This document shows, one piece after another, positions 15,623-23,010 of a stretch of 42,360 nt of DNA. This DNA comes from DAIRVC01 sp036803025 (GTDB lineage Bacteria; Chloroflexota; Anaerolineae; Anaerolineales; E44-bin32), in NCBI GenBank assembly GCA_036803025.1, contig DAIRVC010000005.1:1-42360 (forward strand), written 5' to 3'. The notes under the pieces were generated by a model. It was not told the origin of the DNA and did not search any database. It saw only the letters and a program-made list of their open reading frames with translations. Both the position numbers and the translations under genes were made by a program. Within the stretch, counting starts at the first letter, position 1, and every line of letters begins with the position of its first letter.

Positions 15623-15732
15623 GCGAGGAGATTGTTACGTCGGGCTTCGCCCTCCTCGCAATGACATCCGACCTGGAATGTCATTGCGAGGAGCCCCGCG
15701 CACTGCGCGGGGCGACGTGGCAATCTCCTCGC
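15623..15732. repeat. MITE/REP-like imperfect inverted repeat
   Basis: Two arms of about 47 and 58 bases face each other. Both begin outside with GCGAGGAGATTG (15623 inward; 15732 inward on the other strand) and meet near CCTCGCAATGACAT. Each arm contains its own small hairpin (GGGCTTCGCCC on the left, CCCCGCGCACTGCGCGGGG on the right). Dispersed repeats with a TCATTGCGAGGAG core are familiar from intergenic regions of several bacterial phyla. It lies between the convergent transporter operon and murJ. No transposase is present, so any mobility would be in trans. Confidence 0.7.
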
Positions 15733-15759
15733 AGTCAGACTCGCTGGCAGGCGAGCAGA

Positions 15760-17328
15760 CTAGAGGCGAGTGGCTTCGCGCAGCTCCGGCCACAGGAACG
15801 GCAGCGTGACCAGGAGTCCGGCCAAGACGGCCAGGACGCCGCCGGCCAATGGGGCGGCCGAGAGCAGGCGCAGGACCGCGAATGCGGCTGCCCCGCCGGC
15901 GGCGGCTGCCAGCAGGCTGCGCAGCGCCGGTCTGGCCAATTCGGGCAGCAGGCGGAACCGCCGTGACAGCAGGGCGATCAACAGGGCGGCCTCGAGTGTG
16001 AATGCCAGGCTGTTGCTCAGGCCGATCCCGGCCGACCCCAGGCCGCGGAACAAGGCGACGGCCAGAGCGACGAAGACGGCCGCGCGCAGGAGCGCCGCCA
16101 GGAGCGGGGTGCGCGCGTTGTGCCGCGCGTAGAAGGCGCGGGCGGAGACCTCCAGCAGCGAGTGGCCGGTCAGACCGACCAGATAGGCGCGTGCCGCCCA
16201 AACCACCAATTCGGTGCCCCGGGGGTCGAAGTCGAAGGCGGACTGTACCAGCGGACTGAGGGGAATCATCAGGATGACGGCCGCGGGCACCGTCAGTGCC
16301 AGCAGAAAACGGCCGGCGCGGGCCAGGCTGGTCTGGAAGGCCGGATCGTCGCCGCGGGCGAAATGCTCCGAAAGCGTCGGAAGCAGGGCGGTCCCCAGCG
16401 CCGTTGCCAGCAAGGTCTCGGGCACCTGCATGATCAGCCAGCCGTAGGCCAGCGCGGTCACCGAGCCGACGTCCAGCCGCGAGGCCAGGTTGTCCTGCAC
16501 AACGAACATGAGCTGGAAGGCGGCCATGGTCAGGATGCGTGGGCCGAGCAAGGCGAGCACCTTGCGCACGCCCGGATGGTTCCATCCCAGCCGTGGCGCC
16601 CAGCGAAAACGGTAGCGGATCAGACCCGGGATCTGAACGGCGAGATGGAGCGCCGCGCCCAGGATGACGCCGTAGACCAGGCCGTGGACGCCCAGGCCGA
16701 AGGCTGGCAGCCTGAACCCGCCGAGTTGCAGGCCCTGCGAAGGGGAGAGCACCAGCGCGCCGAAGATCTGACCCAGATCGTAGACCACCGGCGCCATGGC
16801 CGGCAGCAGGAAGTGCTTGTTGGCCTGGAGCCCGGCCATGACCAGACCGCTGAGCGAGAAGAGCAGCGTGGCGATCAGATTCAGGCGCATCAGATCGGCC
16901 ACGAGCGCCTGAAGAGCGGGGGTGAATCCCGGCGCCACGCCGAGCTCGGCGCGGACGAGCGGGCCGGCGAAGATGGCGATCACGATGGCGAGAACGCTGG
17001 TCACCAGAAAGGCCAGGTTGGCCACCCGGCTGAACAGGTCCCAGGCAGCCTGACGGCCTTCCCGTTCCAGCGACTCCGACAGCACCGGGATGAAGGCGAT
17101 GGCCAGCGCGCCGCCGGAGATCATGGCGAACAGCAGATCGGGCAGGTTGTTGGCGACGTTGAACGCGTCCAGCTCGGCGCTGACGCCAAACTGCCGTCCG
17201 ATGACTACCTGGCGCAGGAGGCCCAGGGCTTTGTCGATGGCAAAGAAGAAGCCGATCATCAAGGAGGAGCGGGCGATGTGCGAGAGGCGCGGCCTGGCCG
17301 GCGCGGCGCGAGGAGTATCCAGGCTCAT
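15760..17328 (-). CDS. murJ: Lipid II flippase MurJ (MviN family)
   Basis: This is a polytopic membrane protein of 522 residues with about 14 hydrophobic helices. It opens with the MurJ-like IARSSLMIGFFFAIDKALGL and GRQFGVSAELDAFNVANNLPD (split here), the region with the conserved Arg and Asp residues of the flippase. It would move lipid-linked peptidoglycan precursor outward across the membrane. The start ATG 17328 has AGGAGAGG upstream; the open frame extends further but without family similarity. It is the last gene of the purA/ECF/C39 cluster, 32 bp behind the C39-like gene. Its stop lies 28 bp from the MITE-like repeat. Confidence 0.9.
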   Translation of the reverse strand: MSLDTPRAAPARPRLSHIARSSLMIGFFFAIDKALGLLRQVVIGRQFGVSAELDAFNVANNLPDLLFAMISGGALAIAFIPVLSESLEREGRQAAWDLFSRVANLAFLVTSVLAIVIAIFAGPLVRAELGVAPGFTPALQALVADLMRLNLIATLLFSLSGLVMAGLQANKHFLLPAMAPVVYDLGQIFGALVLSPSQGLQLGGFRLPAFGLGVHGLVYGVILGAALHLAVQIPGLIRYRFRWAPRLGWNHPGVRKVLALLGPRILTMAAFQLMFVVQDNLASRLDVGSVTALAYGWLIMQVPETLLATALGTALLPTLSEHFARGDDPAFQTSLARAGRFLLALTVPAAVILMIPLSPLVQSAFDFDPRGTELVVWAARAYLVGLTGHSLLEVSARAFYARHNARTPLLAALLRAAVFVALAVALFRGLGSAGIGLSNSLAFTLEAALLIALLSRRFRLLPELARPALRSLLAAAAGGAAAFAVLRLLSAAPLAGGVLAVLAGLLVTLPFLWPELREATRL

Positions 17329-17360
17329 TCCGCCTCTCCTTGGCTGGGCAATATCGAAGG

Positions 17361-18650
17361 CTAAGGCGTGGCGCCCAAGCGGTCGAGGGCCGCCACACTC
17401 GGTCCGAAGTCGGTGTGGTAGGTCAGGCTGGTGCGCAGGTCTTCGATCGCGCCGCTGATGTCTCCAGCCTGCTCGCGGGCCAGTGCGCGCCAGTAGTACG
17501 ACTCTTCCAGGACCGGCTCCTCCATGGCGCTGAGCGTGTTGGTGGCCAGACCCATGACGTCGTAGTAGCGGCCGGAGTAGAAGTAGGCGAAGTACGGCCC
17601 GGTCTGATACCAGACCATCCGCCACGGACGGGTCTCGGGGTCCAGTTCGGCGTAGACCTGGAAGGCCATGTCGTACGCGGCGGCGGCGCCGGCGTAGTCA
17701 CGCAGGGCGACCAGGCTCGAACCGCGGTTGAACCAGGCGAAGAACACGTCGCGGCCGGTCAGCGCGAAGATCTCATCCGAGGCGCGTTGGGCGGCAATCT
17801 GCTGCGCAGTGGTCTCATCCGCCAACGGGCCGAGCAGCTCCAGGACCTGCGCCTCGTCTTCCGGCGGGTAAATGACCAGGAACGTGTAGTTGAAGTGCCG
17901 CCAGTAGCTTTCGACCTGGTCGTAGGGGACGGGCAGGTCGGGAAGTATGTAGGAATCCTGCGCAGTGAAGCGCTGGCGCGCGTCGTCGTAGCCGGTGAGA
18001 AGCTCGTAGTGTCCCATCCAGCCGTCGAAGCCTGGTCCCTCGAATCCCTTCTCGATCAGGACCGGGTAACCGGCCGCGATCAGCCGGCGCAGGAGGTCCA
18101 GGTCGCCTCCGATGCGCACGATCACACTCAGGCCGGTGTAGTCCTCAACATAGCCGGCCATCTCATACGGCATGACGTTCTTATCGCGCGGATTGGGCTT
18201 GAGGATCGGTGCGGTGTCGCCCTGGTCGCCGTCCCATCCCCAAAAGGAGAGAGCCATCGACAGGTTGGCCGGGCCACAGTTGTTCCAGCGTTGGTACTCG
18301 TGACGGACGCCGGCGAGTTGGACGGAGGTCGGCAGCGGTGTGGGGACCAGAGTCGGCGTGGGTGTTGGCGCGGGAGTCCCGGTCGGGCCGGGCGTGGGCG
18401 TAGCGGTCGGCGTCGGCGTCAACGCTGCCAGCGTCCGCTGAACCATGGCGACGACGGTCGGATCGGGGGTGAAGACGGCTTCCTCGGGCGGGAACAGGGC
18501 GTACTTGATGCGGGCGCGCAGTTCGGACACGCGCCAGGCGAGGCGGTCTTGAACGAAGGGCAGGTTGTAGGCCAGCGCGCTGGTGAGGACGCAGAGCAGG
18601 ATCCCCACCGCGAGCGCGGCCACTGCGGTCGAGCGTCGAGATTGTCGCAA
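17361..18650 (-). CDS. C39-like (Peptidase_C39_2) domain protein with TPR-like C-terminus
   Basis: This membrane-anchored, probably extracytoplasmic protein has 429 residues. An N-terminal hydrophobic helix (about residues 9-28) and a Thr/Pro linker lead to a papain-fold domain. Its catalytic elements are WNNCGPANLSM (Cys about 125), GHYELLTGYDD (His) and an Asp in the FTAQDSY strand. The C-terminal 150 residues form helical TPR-like repeats (GSSLVALRDYAGAAAAYDMAF). Relatives may be peptidases or amide-bond-cleaving enzymes; substrate unknown. The start is TTG 18650, with AGGAG eight bases upstream and a TATAAT box overlapping the stop of the preceding gene. Confidence 0.8.
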   Translation of the reverse strand: MRQSRRSTAVAALAVGILLCVLTSALAYNLPFVQDRLAWRVSELRARIKYALFPPEEAVFTPDPTVVAMVQRTLAALTPTPTATPTPGPTGTPAPTPTPTLVPTPLPTSVQLAGVRHEYQRWNNCGPANLSMALSFWGWDGDQGDTAPILKPNPRDKNVMPYEMAGYVEDYTGLSVIVRIGGDLDLLRRLIAAGYPVLIEKGFEGPGFDGWMGHYELLTGYDDARQRFTAQDSYILPDLPVPYDQVESYWRHFNYTFLVIYPPEDEAQVLELLGPLADETTAQQIAAQRASDEIFALTGRDVFFAWFNRGSSLVALRDYAGAAAAYDMAFQVYAELDPETRPWRMVWYQTGPYFAYFYSGRYYDVMGLATNTLSAMEEPVLEESYYWRALAREQAGDISGAIEDLRTSLTYHTDFGPSVAALDRLGATP

Positions 18651-18673
18651 CGCCAGGCTCCTGCGTGGCGGCG

Positions 18674-18679
18674 ATTATA
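18674..18679 (-). promoter_or_regulatory. -10 box of the C39-like gene, containing the upstream stop codon
   Basis: TATAAT on the minus strand ends 23 nt before the TTG start, with AGGAG in between. The TAA inside this hexamer is also the stop codon of the ECF S-component gene, so one sequence ends translation of one gene and starts transcription of the next. Confidence 0.5.
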
Positions 18680-19487
18680 CCCGAACGGGGTCCGTCTCGA
18701 CCGTTTCCCAGGTGACGCGGGCTCGCAATCGGAACCGCTCGAGGGCCTTGATCAGCGGAGGGGACAGGAAGCCGACCAGCAGCAGGTTCCCCAGGGCGGC
18801 CATGGTGTCCCAGACCAGGGAAGTCACCAGGTAGAAGCGAGCATAGCGCTCCAACACCCCCAGCGGCGTCAGGCCGGGTGACCAGGCCAGATCGGGCGCC
18901 AGGACCGCATAAGGCCAGAAGTACAGGTTGGTCAGACCGCCGTACAACCAGCCCCACACCGTGGCGTAGACGGTGAGCAGGAGCACGCGGCCTCTGCCGG
19001 ACGGGATCCAGGCCGCGCCCATGCCCACGTAGCCGGCCGCCAGCATCTGGTACGGCGTCCACGGCCCGAGGCCTCCGGCGGTCAGCGGACCCGAAACGAG
19101 CATCGTCAGCGCGCCCATCAGGAAACCCAGGCGGGCGCCGAACGTGTGACCGACCAGCACGATCAGCAGGAAGACCGGAGAGAACCCGCCGGGCATCGGT
19201 ACGATCGTCTCGATGACGCGCAGGATCGTGTTCAGCCCGACCAGGGTCCCGAGCATGGCTACGGTGTGGGCGCTCAGGCCGGCCTGTGCCTCGCCCACCA
19301 GGCCGATCAAGAGCAAGCCGGCGGCGCCGCTGACGGCCAGTAAGACCAGGCGCGTCTCCGGGATCGGCGAGTCGGCCGGCGCCCAGAAGGGGTAGAGGAA
19401 CGTCAGCAGGCCGGCCAACGCCAGCAACATGAACACTGCGTTGGAGGCCGTCAGGCGTGCGCGCAGGCGCGCGGCCGGCAAGCTCAT
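18675..19487 (-). CDS. ECF transporter S component (substrate-binding membrane subunit)
   Basis: This 270-residue integral membrane protein has about seven to eight helices. The segment PGGFSPVFLLIVLVGHTFGA followed by a Gly-rich helix and GPWTPYQMLAAGYVGMGAA is characteristic of ECF S components. These pick up vitamins or similar small molecules and pair with a shared energising module (two ATPases and EcfT). None of those partners is in the window. The specificity is not readable; cobalamin-type relatives have similar motifs. The ATG overlaps the purA stop (ATGA), giving translational coupling. Confidence 0.8.
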   Translation of the reverse strand: MSLPAARLRARLTASNAVFMLLALAGLLTFLYPFWAPADSPIPETRLVLLAVSGAAGLLLIGLVGEAQAGLSAHTVAMLGTLVGLNTILRVIETIVPMPGGFSPVFLLIVLVGHTFGARLGFLMGALTMLVSGPLTAGGLGPWTPYQMLAAGYVGMGAAWIPSGRGRVLLLTVYATVWGWLYGGLTNLYFWPYAVLAPDLAWSPGLTPLGVLERYARFYLVTSLVWDTMAALGNLLLVGFLSPPLIKALERFRLRARVTWETVETDPVRV

Positions 19488-20767
19488 GTGGCTGCCTCGC
19501 GGTCGATGATCTGCTCGCGCTCCGGCCCGACCGAAATCAGGCGGACGGGAACCCCCGCCACCGATTGCACGCGTTCGACATAGTCGCGCGCCGCCGATGG
19601 AAGGCTTCGCCAGCTCCGGCACGTGCGCACGTCGTCCGGCCACCCCGGCATGTCGACGTAGGACGGGATCGCCGCCTGCAGTTCGCTCAGGTCCTCCAGT
19701 ACGCCAGCCTCATAGGCGATGTTCATGCGCAGCGGGTTGAGTCCGGAGAGGATATCGAGCTTGGTGATGGCCAGTTCGGTCAAGCCGTTGAGGCGCGCCG
19801 CGTAGCGCAGCAATGCCCCGTCCAGCCAGCCGCAGCGGCGAGGGCGGCCTGTGGTCGTGCCGAACTCGTCCCACGGGTTTTCGCCCGAGCCCCGCAGACG
19901 CTGCGCCGCGGCGCCGTGGACCTCGGTCGGGAAGGGCCCGCCGCCGACGCGCGTCTGGAAGGCCTTGGTGACGCCGATGATGCGGCGCGTGTGCCGCGGC
20001 CCGATGCCCAGTCCCTGCAGGGCGCCGGCGTATGTAGGGTGAGAGCTGGTGACGTACGGGTAGGTGCCGTGGTCCAGATCCAGAAGCGTTCCCTGTGCGG
20101 CTTCTGCCAGCACGGTCTCCCCGGCTGAAAGGGCCCGATCGAGGATGGCTCCGACGTCGGCCAGGTAGGGACGCAGGCGCTCGGCGTAGGCGGCATAGGT
20201 TTCGGCAGCGGAGTCCAGATCGGGGATGGCCTGGGCATGATCCATCTCCAGCCGCGCGGCGGCGGCGCGGCAGTCCGTCTCGATCTGGCGGCCGAAGGCG
20301 GTCGGGTCGCGCATCGCCCCGGCGCGGATCCCGAGTCGGGCGGCTTTGTCGGCATAGGCCGGGCCGATGCCCCGGCGCGTGGTGCCCAGGCCGCCGCCCG
20401 GGCGGAGCGCCTCCTCAGCGCCATCGCGGGCGGCGTGGGCGGGCGTGAGGATGTGTGCCGCGCTGGAAAGCCGCAGGCGTTCAGGTGAGACGTCCAGCCC
20501 GCGCGCCGACAGCTCGTCGATCTCGGCCAACAATCGGGCCGGATTGATGACCATCCCGCCGCCGAGCAGGCAGCCCACGCGCGCATGGATGATACCGGAG
20601 GGGATCAGATGCAGCCGAAAGACCTGGCTGCCGGAGGTGACGGTGTGGCCGGCGTTATCGCCGCCGTTGAAGCGAGCGACGTGATCGGCAGCCGCGGCCA
20701 GCAGGTCGACGATGCGCCCCTTACCCTCGTCGCCCCACTGCGTCCCGACGATGACATCCAGCGGCAT
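19484..20767 (-). CDS. purA: Adenylosuccinate synthetase
   Basis: PurA joins IMP and aspartate using GTP to form adenylosuccinate, the first committed step to AMP. The protein has 427 residues, the usual length. It shows the GTP/IMP-binding start GTQWGDEGKGRIVD (Asp and Lys essential), NGGDNAGHTV, GTTRRGIGPAYADKAAR, the flexible loop TRVGGGPFPTE and the C-terminal KLDILSG guanine-binding element. The usual GKGK is GKGR here, which occurs in natural homologues. ATG 20767 follows a -10 box by about 15 nt with GGAG between. It is the first gene of the cluster and is coupled to the ECF subunit. Confidence 0.96.
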   Translation of the reverse strand: MPLDVIVGTQWGDEGKGRIVDLLAAAADHVARFNGGDNAGHTVTSGSQVFRLHLIPSGIIHARVGCLLGGGMVINPARLLAEIDELSARGLDVSPERLRLSSAAHILTPAHAARDGAEEALRPGGGLGTTRRGIGPAYADKAARLGIRAGAMRDPTAFGRQIETDCRAAAARLEMDHAQAIPDLDSAAETYAAYAERLRPYLADVGAILDRALSAGETVLAEAAQGTLLDLDHGTYPYVTSSHPTYAGALQGLGIGPRHTRRIIGVTKAFQTRVGGGPFPTEVHGAAAQRLRGSGENPWDEFGTTTGRPRRCGWLDGALLRYAARLNGLTELAITKLDILSGLNPLRMNIAYEAGVLEDLSELQAAIPSYVDMPGWPDDVRTCRSWRSLPSAARDYVERVQSVAGVPVRLISVGPEREQIIDREAAT

Positions 20768-20782
20768 ATCGTCTCCACGAGG

Positions 20783-20791
20783 AGTATAACA
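20783..20791 (-). promoter_or_regulatory. Extended -10 promoter of purA
   Basis: TGTTATACT on the minus strand ends 16 nt before the purA ATG, so the leader would be about 9 nt. A GGAG overlaps this short leader. It lies about 35 bp from the divergent promoter of the LysM gene. Confidence 0.55.
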
Positions 20792-20825
20792 TGCGGGTCT
20801 CAGCCACCCGCGCCCGGGAAGGGGC

Positions 20826-20831
20826 TATAAT
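20826..20831 (+). promoter_or_regulatory. -10 box of the LysM protein gene
   Basis: A perfect TATAAT lies 25 nt before the preferred ATG at 20857. ATG 20836 is also in frame but is too close to the box to be inside the transcript with a normal start site; this supports the later start. Confidence 0.5.
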
Positions 20832-20856
20832 CGGGATGCCTGAGACGGTGTGCGGC

Positions 20857-21687
20857 ATGCAGATCCGACGACGGGCGCTGTTCTCAACTCTCCTGGTGGT
20901 GCTGACGACGGGCCTGCTGTTGGCGCCGGCGGCCGCGGCTCGCCCTGCGCTGCAGACCGGGCCGTTTTCCACGCCCACCCCCGGCCCCGACGGTCGGATC
21001 ATCTACATCATGCAGGAGGGGGACACGCTCTGGACCGTCGCGGCGTTGGCCGGCATCACGCTGGAAGAGCTGATGGCTCTGAACGGGATCCAGGCCAGCG
21101 ACGCCGGCTTCATCGCCCCCGGCACCGAGCTGCAGCTGGGGCTAGCCGGCCCCGTGGTGGCGACGCAGCCGCCCGGCGCGACGTCGACCCCGCCGGGGCC
21201 CGTGCCGACACCGACGGCCATCACCGGCACGGGGGAGATCTGCGTCCTGCTCTTTGGCGACGAGAACGGCGACGCCCGCTGGTCGGAAAGCGAACTGCCG
21301 CTGGCGGGCGGCCAGTTGAGCGTGGCTGACGTCAACGGGACCGTCGTCGGGGAGTGGACGACAGACGGCTCTACGGAACTTGACCTGAATGACGTGGCCA
21401 TCGGGCACTGCTTCACCGAACTCCAGTTCGGCGACTACAACGTCAGCGCCGGTGTACCGCCGGATCACAATGCGACTACGGCGATGAACATCGGCGTGCG
21501 CATCGAGCCAGGTGAGACCAAGTTTGTCGCTTTCGGTGCGCAGCCAAGCGGCGCCTCGGCCGGGGGAGGCGGGGGAGGCCGATCGACGCTGTTGGGGCTG
21601 GTGGGGGCGGCCCTCATCCTGGCAGCCGCCGGCCTGGCGTTCTACGCCAGCCGCTTCAACCGAACCCGCTCGCGCCTGCTGCGCTGA
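20857..21687 (+). CDS. LysM-domain surface protein with C-terminal membrane anchor
   Basis: This exported protein has 276 residues. A signal peptide (basic start, Leu/Val core, cleavage near AAAARPA) is followed by one LysM domain (about 45-95; IIYIMQEGDTLWTVAALAGI, then LMALNG) for peptidoglycan binding. A Thr/Pro linker leads to a beta-rich domain beginning EICVLLFGDENGDARW, which resembles SdrD/Cna-B-like repeats with a calcium-type DENGD loop. A Gly-rich hinge, a hydrophobic helix and a basic tail (RFNRTRSRLLR) anchor it in the membrane. The start is chosen from the -10 box position and signal peptide quality. It precedes the two signalling genes but has its own promoter. Confidence 0.78.
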   Translation: MQIRRRALFSTLLVVLTTGLLLAPAAAARPALQTGPFSTPTPGPDGRIIYIMQEGDTLWTVAALAGITLEELMALNGIQASDAGFIAPGTELQLGLAGPVVATQPPGATSTPPGPVPTPTAITGTGEICVLLFGDENGDARWSESELPLAGGQLSVADVNGTVVGEWTTDGSTELDLNDVAIGHCFTELQFGDYNVSAGVPPDHNATTAMNIGVRIEPGETKFVAFGAQPSGASAGGGGGGRSTLLGLVGAALILAAAGLAFYASRFNRTRSRLLR

Positions 21688-21726
21688 GCCCGGGCGCGGC
21701 CGGCGGTTCCTCGGCCAGCCCATCCG

Positions 21727-21735
21727 TGCTATCAT
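21727..21735 (+). promoter_or_regulatory. Extended -10 promoter giving a probably leaderless GTG transcript
   Basis: TGCTATCAT ends six bases before the GTG at 21742. Normal initiation spacing places the transcript start on the GTG itself. There is no Shine-Dalgarno between the box and the start. Confidence 0.55.
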
Positions 21736-21741
21736 TGCCCT

Positions 21742-22941
21742 GTGACCGCCTCTCAGCCGCGCGAGAAGGTCCTCGTTGTCGATGAGGATCTGGATGTCCT
21801 TGATCTGCTGGCGCGGCAAGTCCTGGAGCCGTTGGGCTTCGAGGTGGCCACGGCCGACGACGCCGGCGGCTCCGTCCAGCAGACCGTCAGCAATCGCCCC
21901 GATCTGATCATTTGCAGCCTGACCCTGCCCGGCCTGAGCGGGAAGGACCTGTTGGTGGCGCTGCGCTCGCAGGGCCTGGAGATCCCGGTGATCGTTACCG
22001 CCGGCGAGGGCATGGAGGCGGACGCGGTCCAGGCCTTTCGGCTGGGGGCGCGCGACTACCTGGTCAAGCCCTTGCGCGAGGCCGAGGTGGTCGCGGCGGT
22101 GGAGAGGGTCCTCAACGACGTGCGCCTGCGCCGGGAGCGGCACCGCCTGGCGGACGAGTTGGCCGAGAGCAACCGCCAGTTGGAGCGGCGCGTGCGCGAG
22201 CTGACCACCCTGTATGGCATCGGTAAGATCGTCACCTCGACCACCAAACAGACGCAGCTGTTCGCCAAGCTGATGGAAGGCTCGCTGTACGTCAGCGAGG
22301 CGGACGTCGGCTGGGTGTTGCTGCGCGATGAAAGCTCGGAACAGCTGGTGCTGCGGGCGCAGAACAACATGCCGCCGACGGTGGCGGGCCGGCTGCACCA
22401 GCCTTGGGATGACGGAGTCAGCTCGTTGGTCATGCTCTCGGGCGAATCGCTGCGCATCCACGGCGAAGGCCTGGCCCAGTTCAAGCTGTCGCGCTTCGGC
22501 CGTGCGGCGCTGATTGCGCCGATCCGGGTGCGTGACCAGCCCATCGGAACGATCGCCGTCGTCCGCAACAGCGAGCGCCCGTTCGCCGAACGCGAGCAGG
22601 CGATGCTCGAGGCGGTGGCGGACTACGCCTCGATCTCGCTGGTCAACGCCCGGCTCTTCCAGGCCTTGGAGGCGCGGGCGCAGCGGCTGCAGCAGATGGT
22701 CGACCAGATCAACGCCGGGGCTTTGGTGGATGCCGAGTGGTTGGCGCGCCTGAAGCGTGGGTTGCGGGCCGCCCGGGGCGACATCGCCAAGCTCGAGCAG
22801 AGCGCCGGCGAGACACCCGTCACGGCGGCGCTGCGCGCCGTCCAGGCCGACCTGGACGCCCTGCTTCAGCAACTGAGCGAGGTCGAGAACCGGCCGCAGG
22901 TCGAGCGCCCGGCCGAGAGCCCAGGGGCAAGATCCTCGTGA
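21742..22941 (+). CDS. Pseudo-receiver/GAF signalling protein (REC domain lacking its phospho-acceptor Asp)
   Basis: The first 120 residues fold like a response-regulator receiver: acidic pocket VVDED, Thr 86 in VIVTAGEG and Lys 109 in DYLVKP are all present. The phospho-acceptor position is Ser 59 (PDLIICSLTLPG; codon AGC at 21916-21918), where PDLIILDLMLPG is usual. Normal Asp phosphorylation is therefore excluded. A coiled coil (about 125-155) follows, then a GAF domain (about 160-300; RAALIAPIRVRDQPIGTIAVV) and a helical tail. No DNA-binding or catalytic output is present. It sits directly before a REC-GAF-PAS kinase and may be its partner or sensor. It starts with GTG on what looks like a leaderless transcript. 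Confidence 0.85.
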   Translation: MTASQPREKVLVVDEDLDVLDLLARQVLEPLGFEVATADDAGGSVQQTVSNRPDLIICSLTLPGLSGKDLLVALRSQGLEIPVIVTAGEGMEADAVQAFRLGARDYLVKPLREAEVVAAVERVLNDVRLRRERHRLADELAESNRQLERRVRELTTLYGIGKIVTSTTKQTQLFAKLMEGSLYVSEADVGWVLLRDESSEQLVLRAQNNMPPTVAGRLHQPWDDGVSSLVMLSGESLRIHGEGLAQFKLSRFGRAALIAPIRVRDQPIGTIAVVRNSERPFAEREQAMLEAVADYASISLVNARLFQALEARAQRLQQMVDQINAGALVDAEWLARLKRGLRAARGDIAKLEQSAGETPVTAALRAVQADLDALLQQLSEVENRPQVERPAESPGARSS

Positions 22942-23010
22942 GATCGCGAACCCCGTCCTTGCCATCCGGAACCGATGGTTCTGCGATGCCTGCGCGACGT
23001 GAATACAGCC

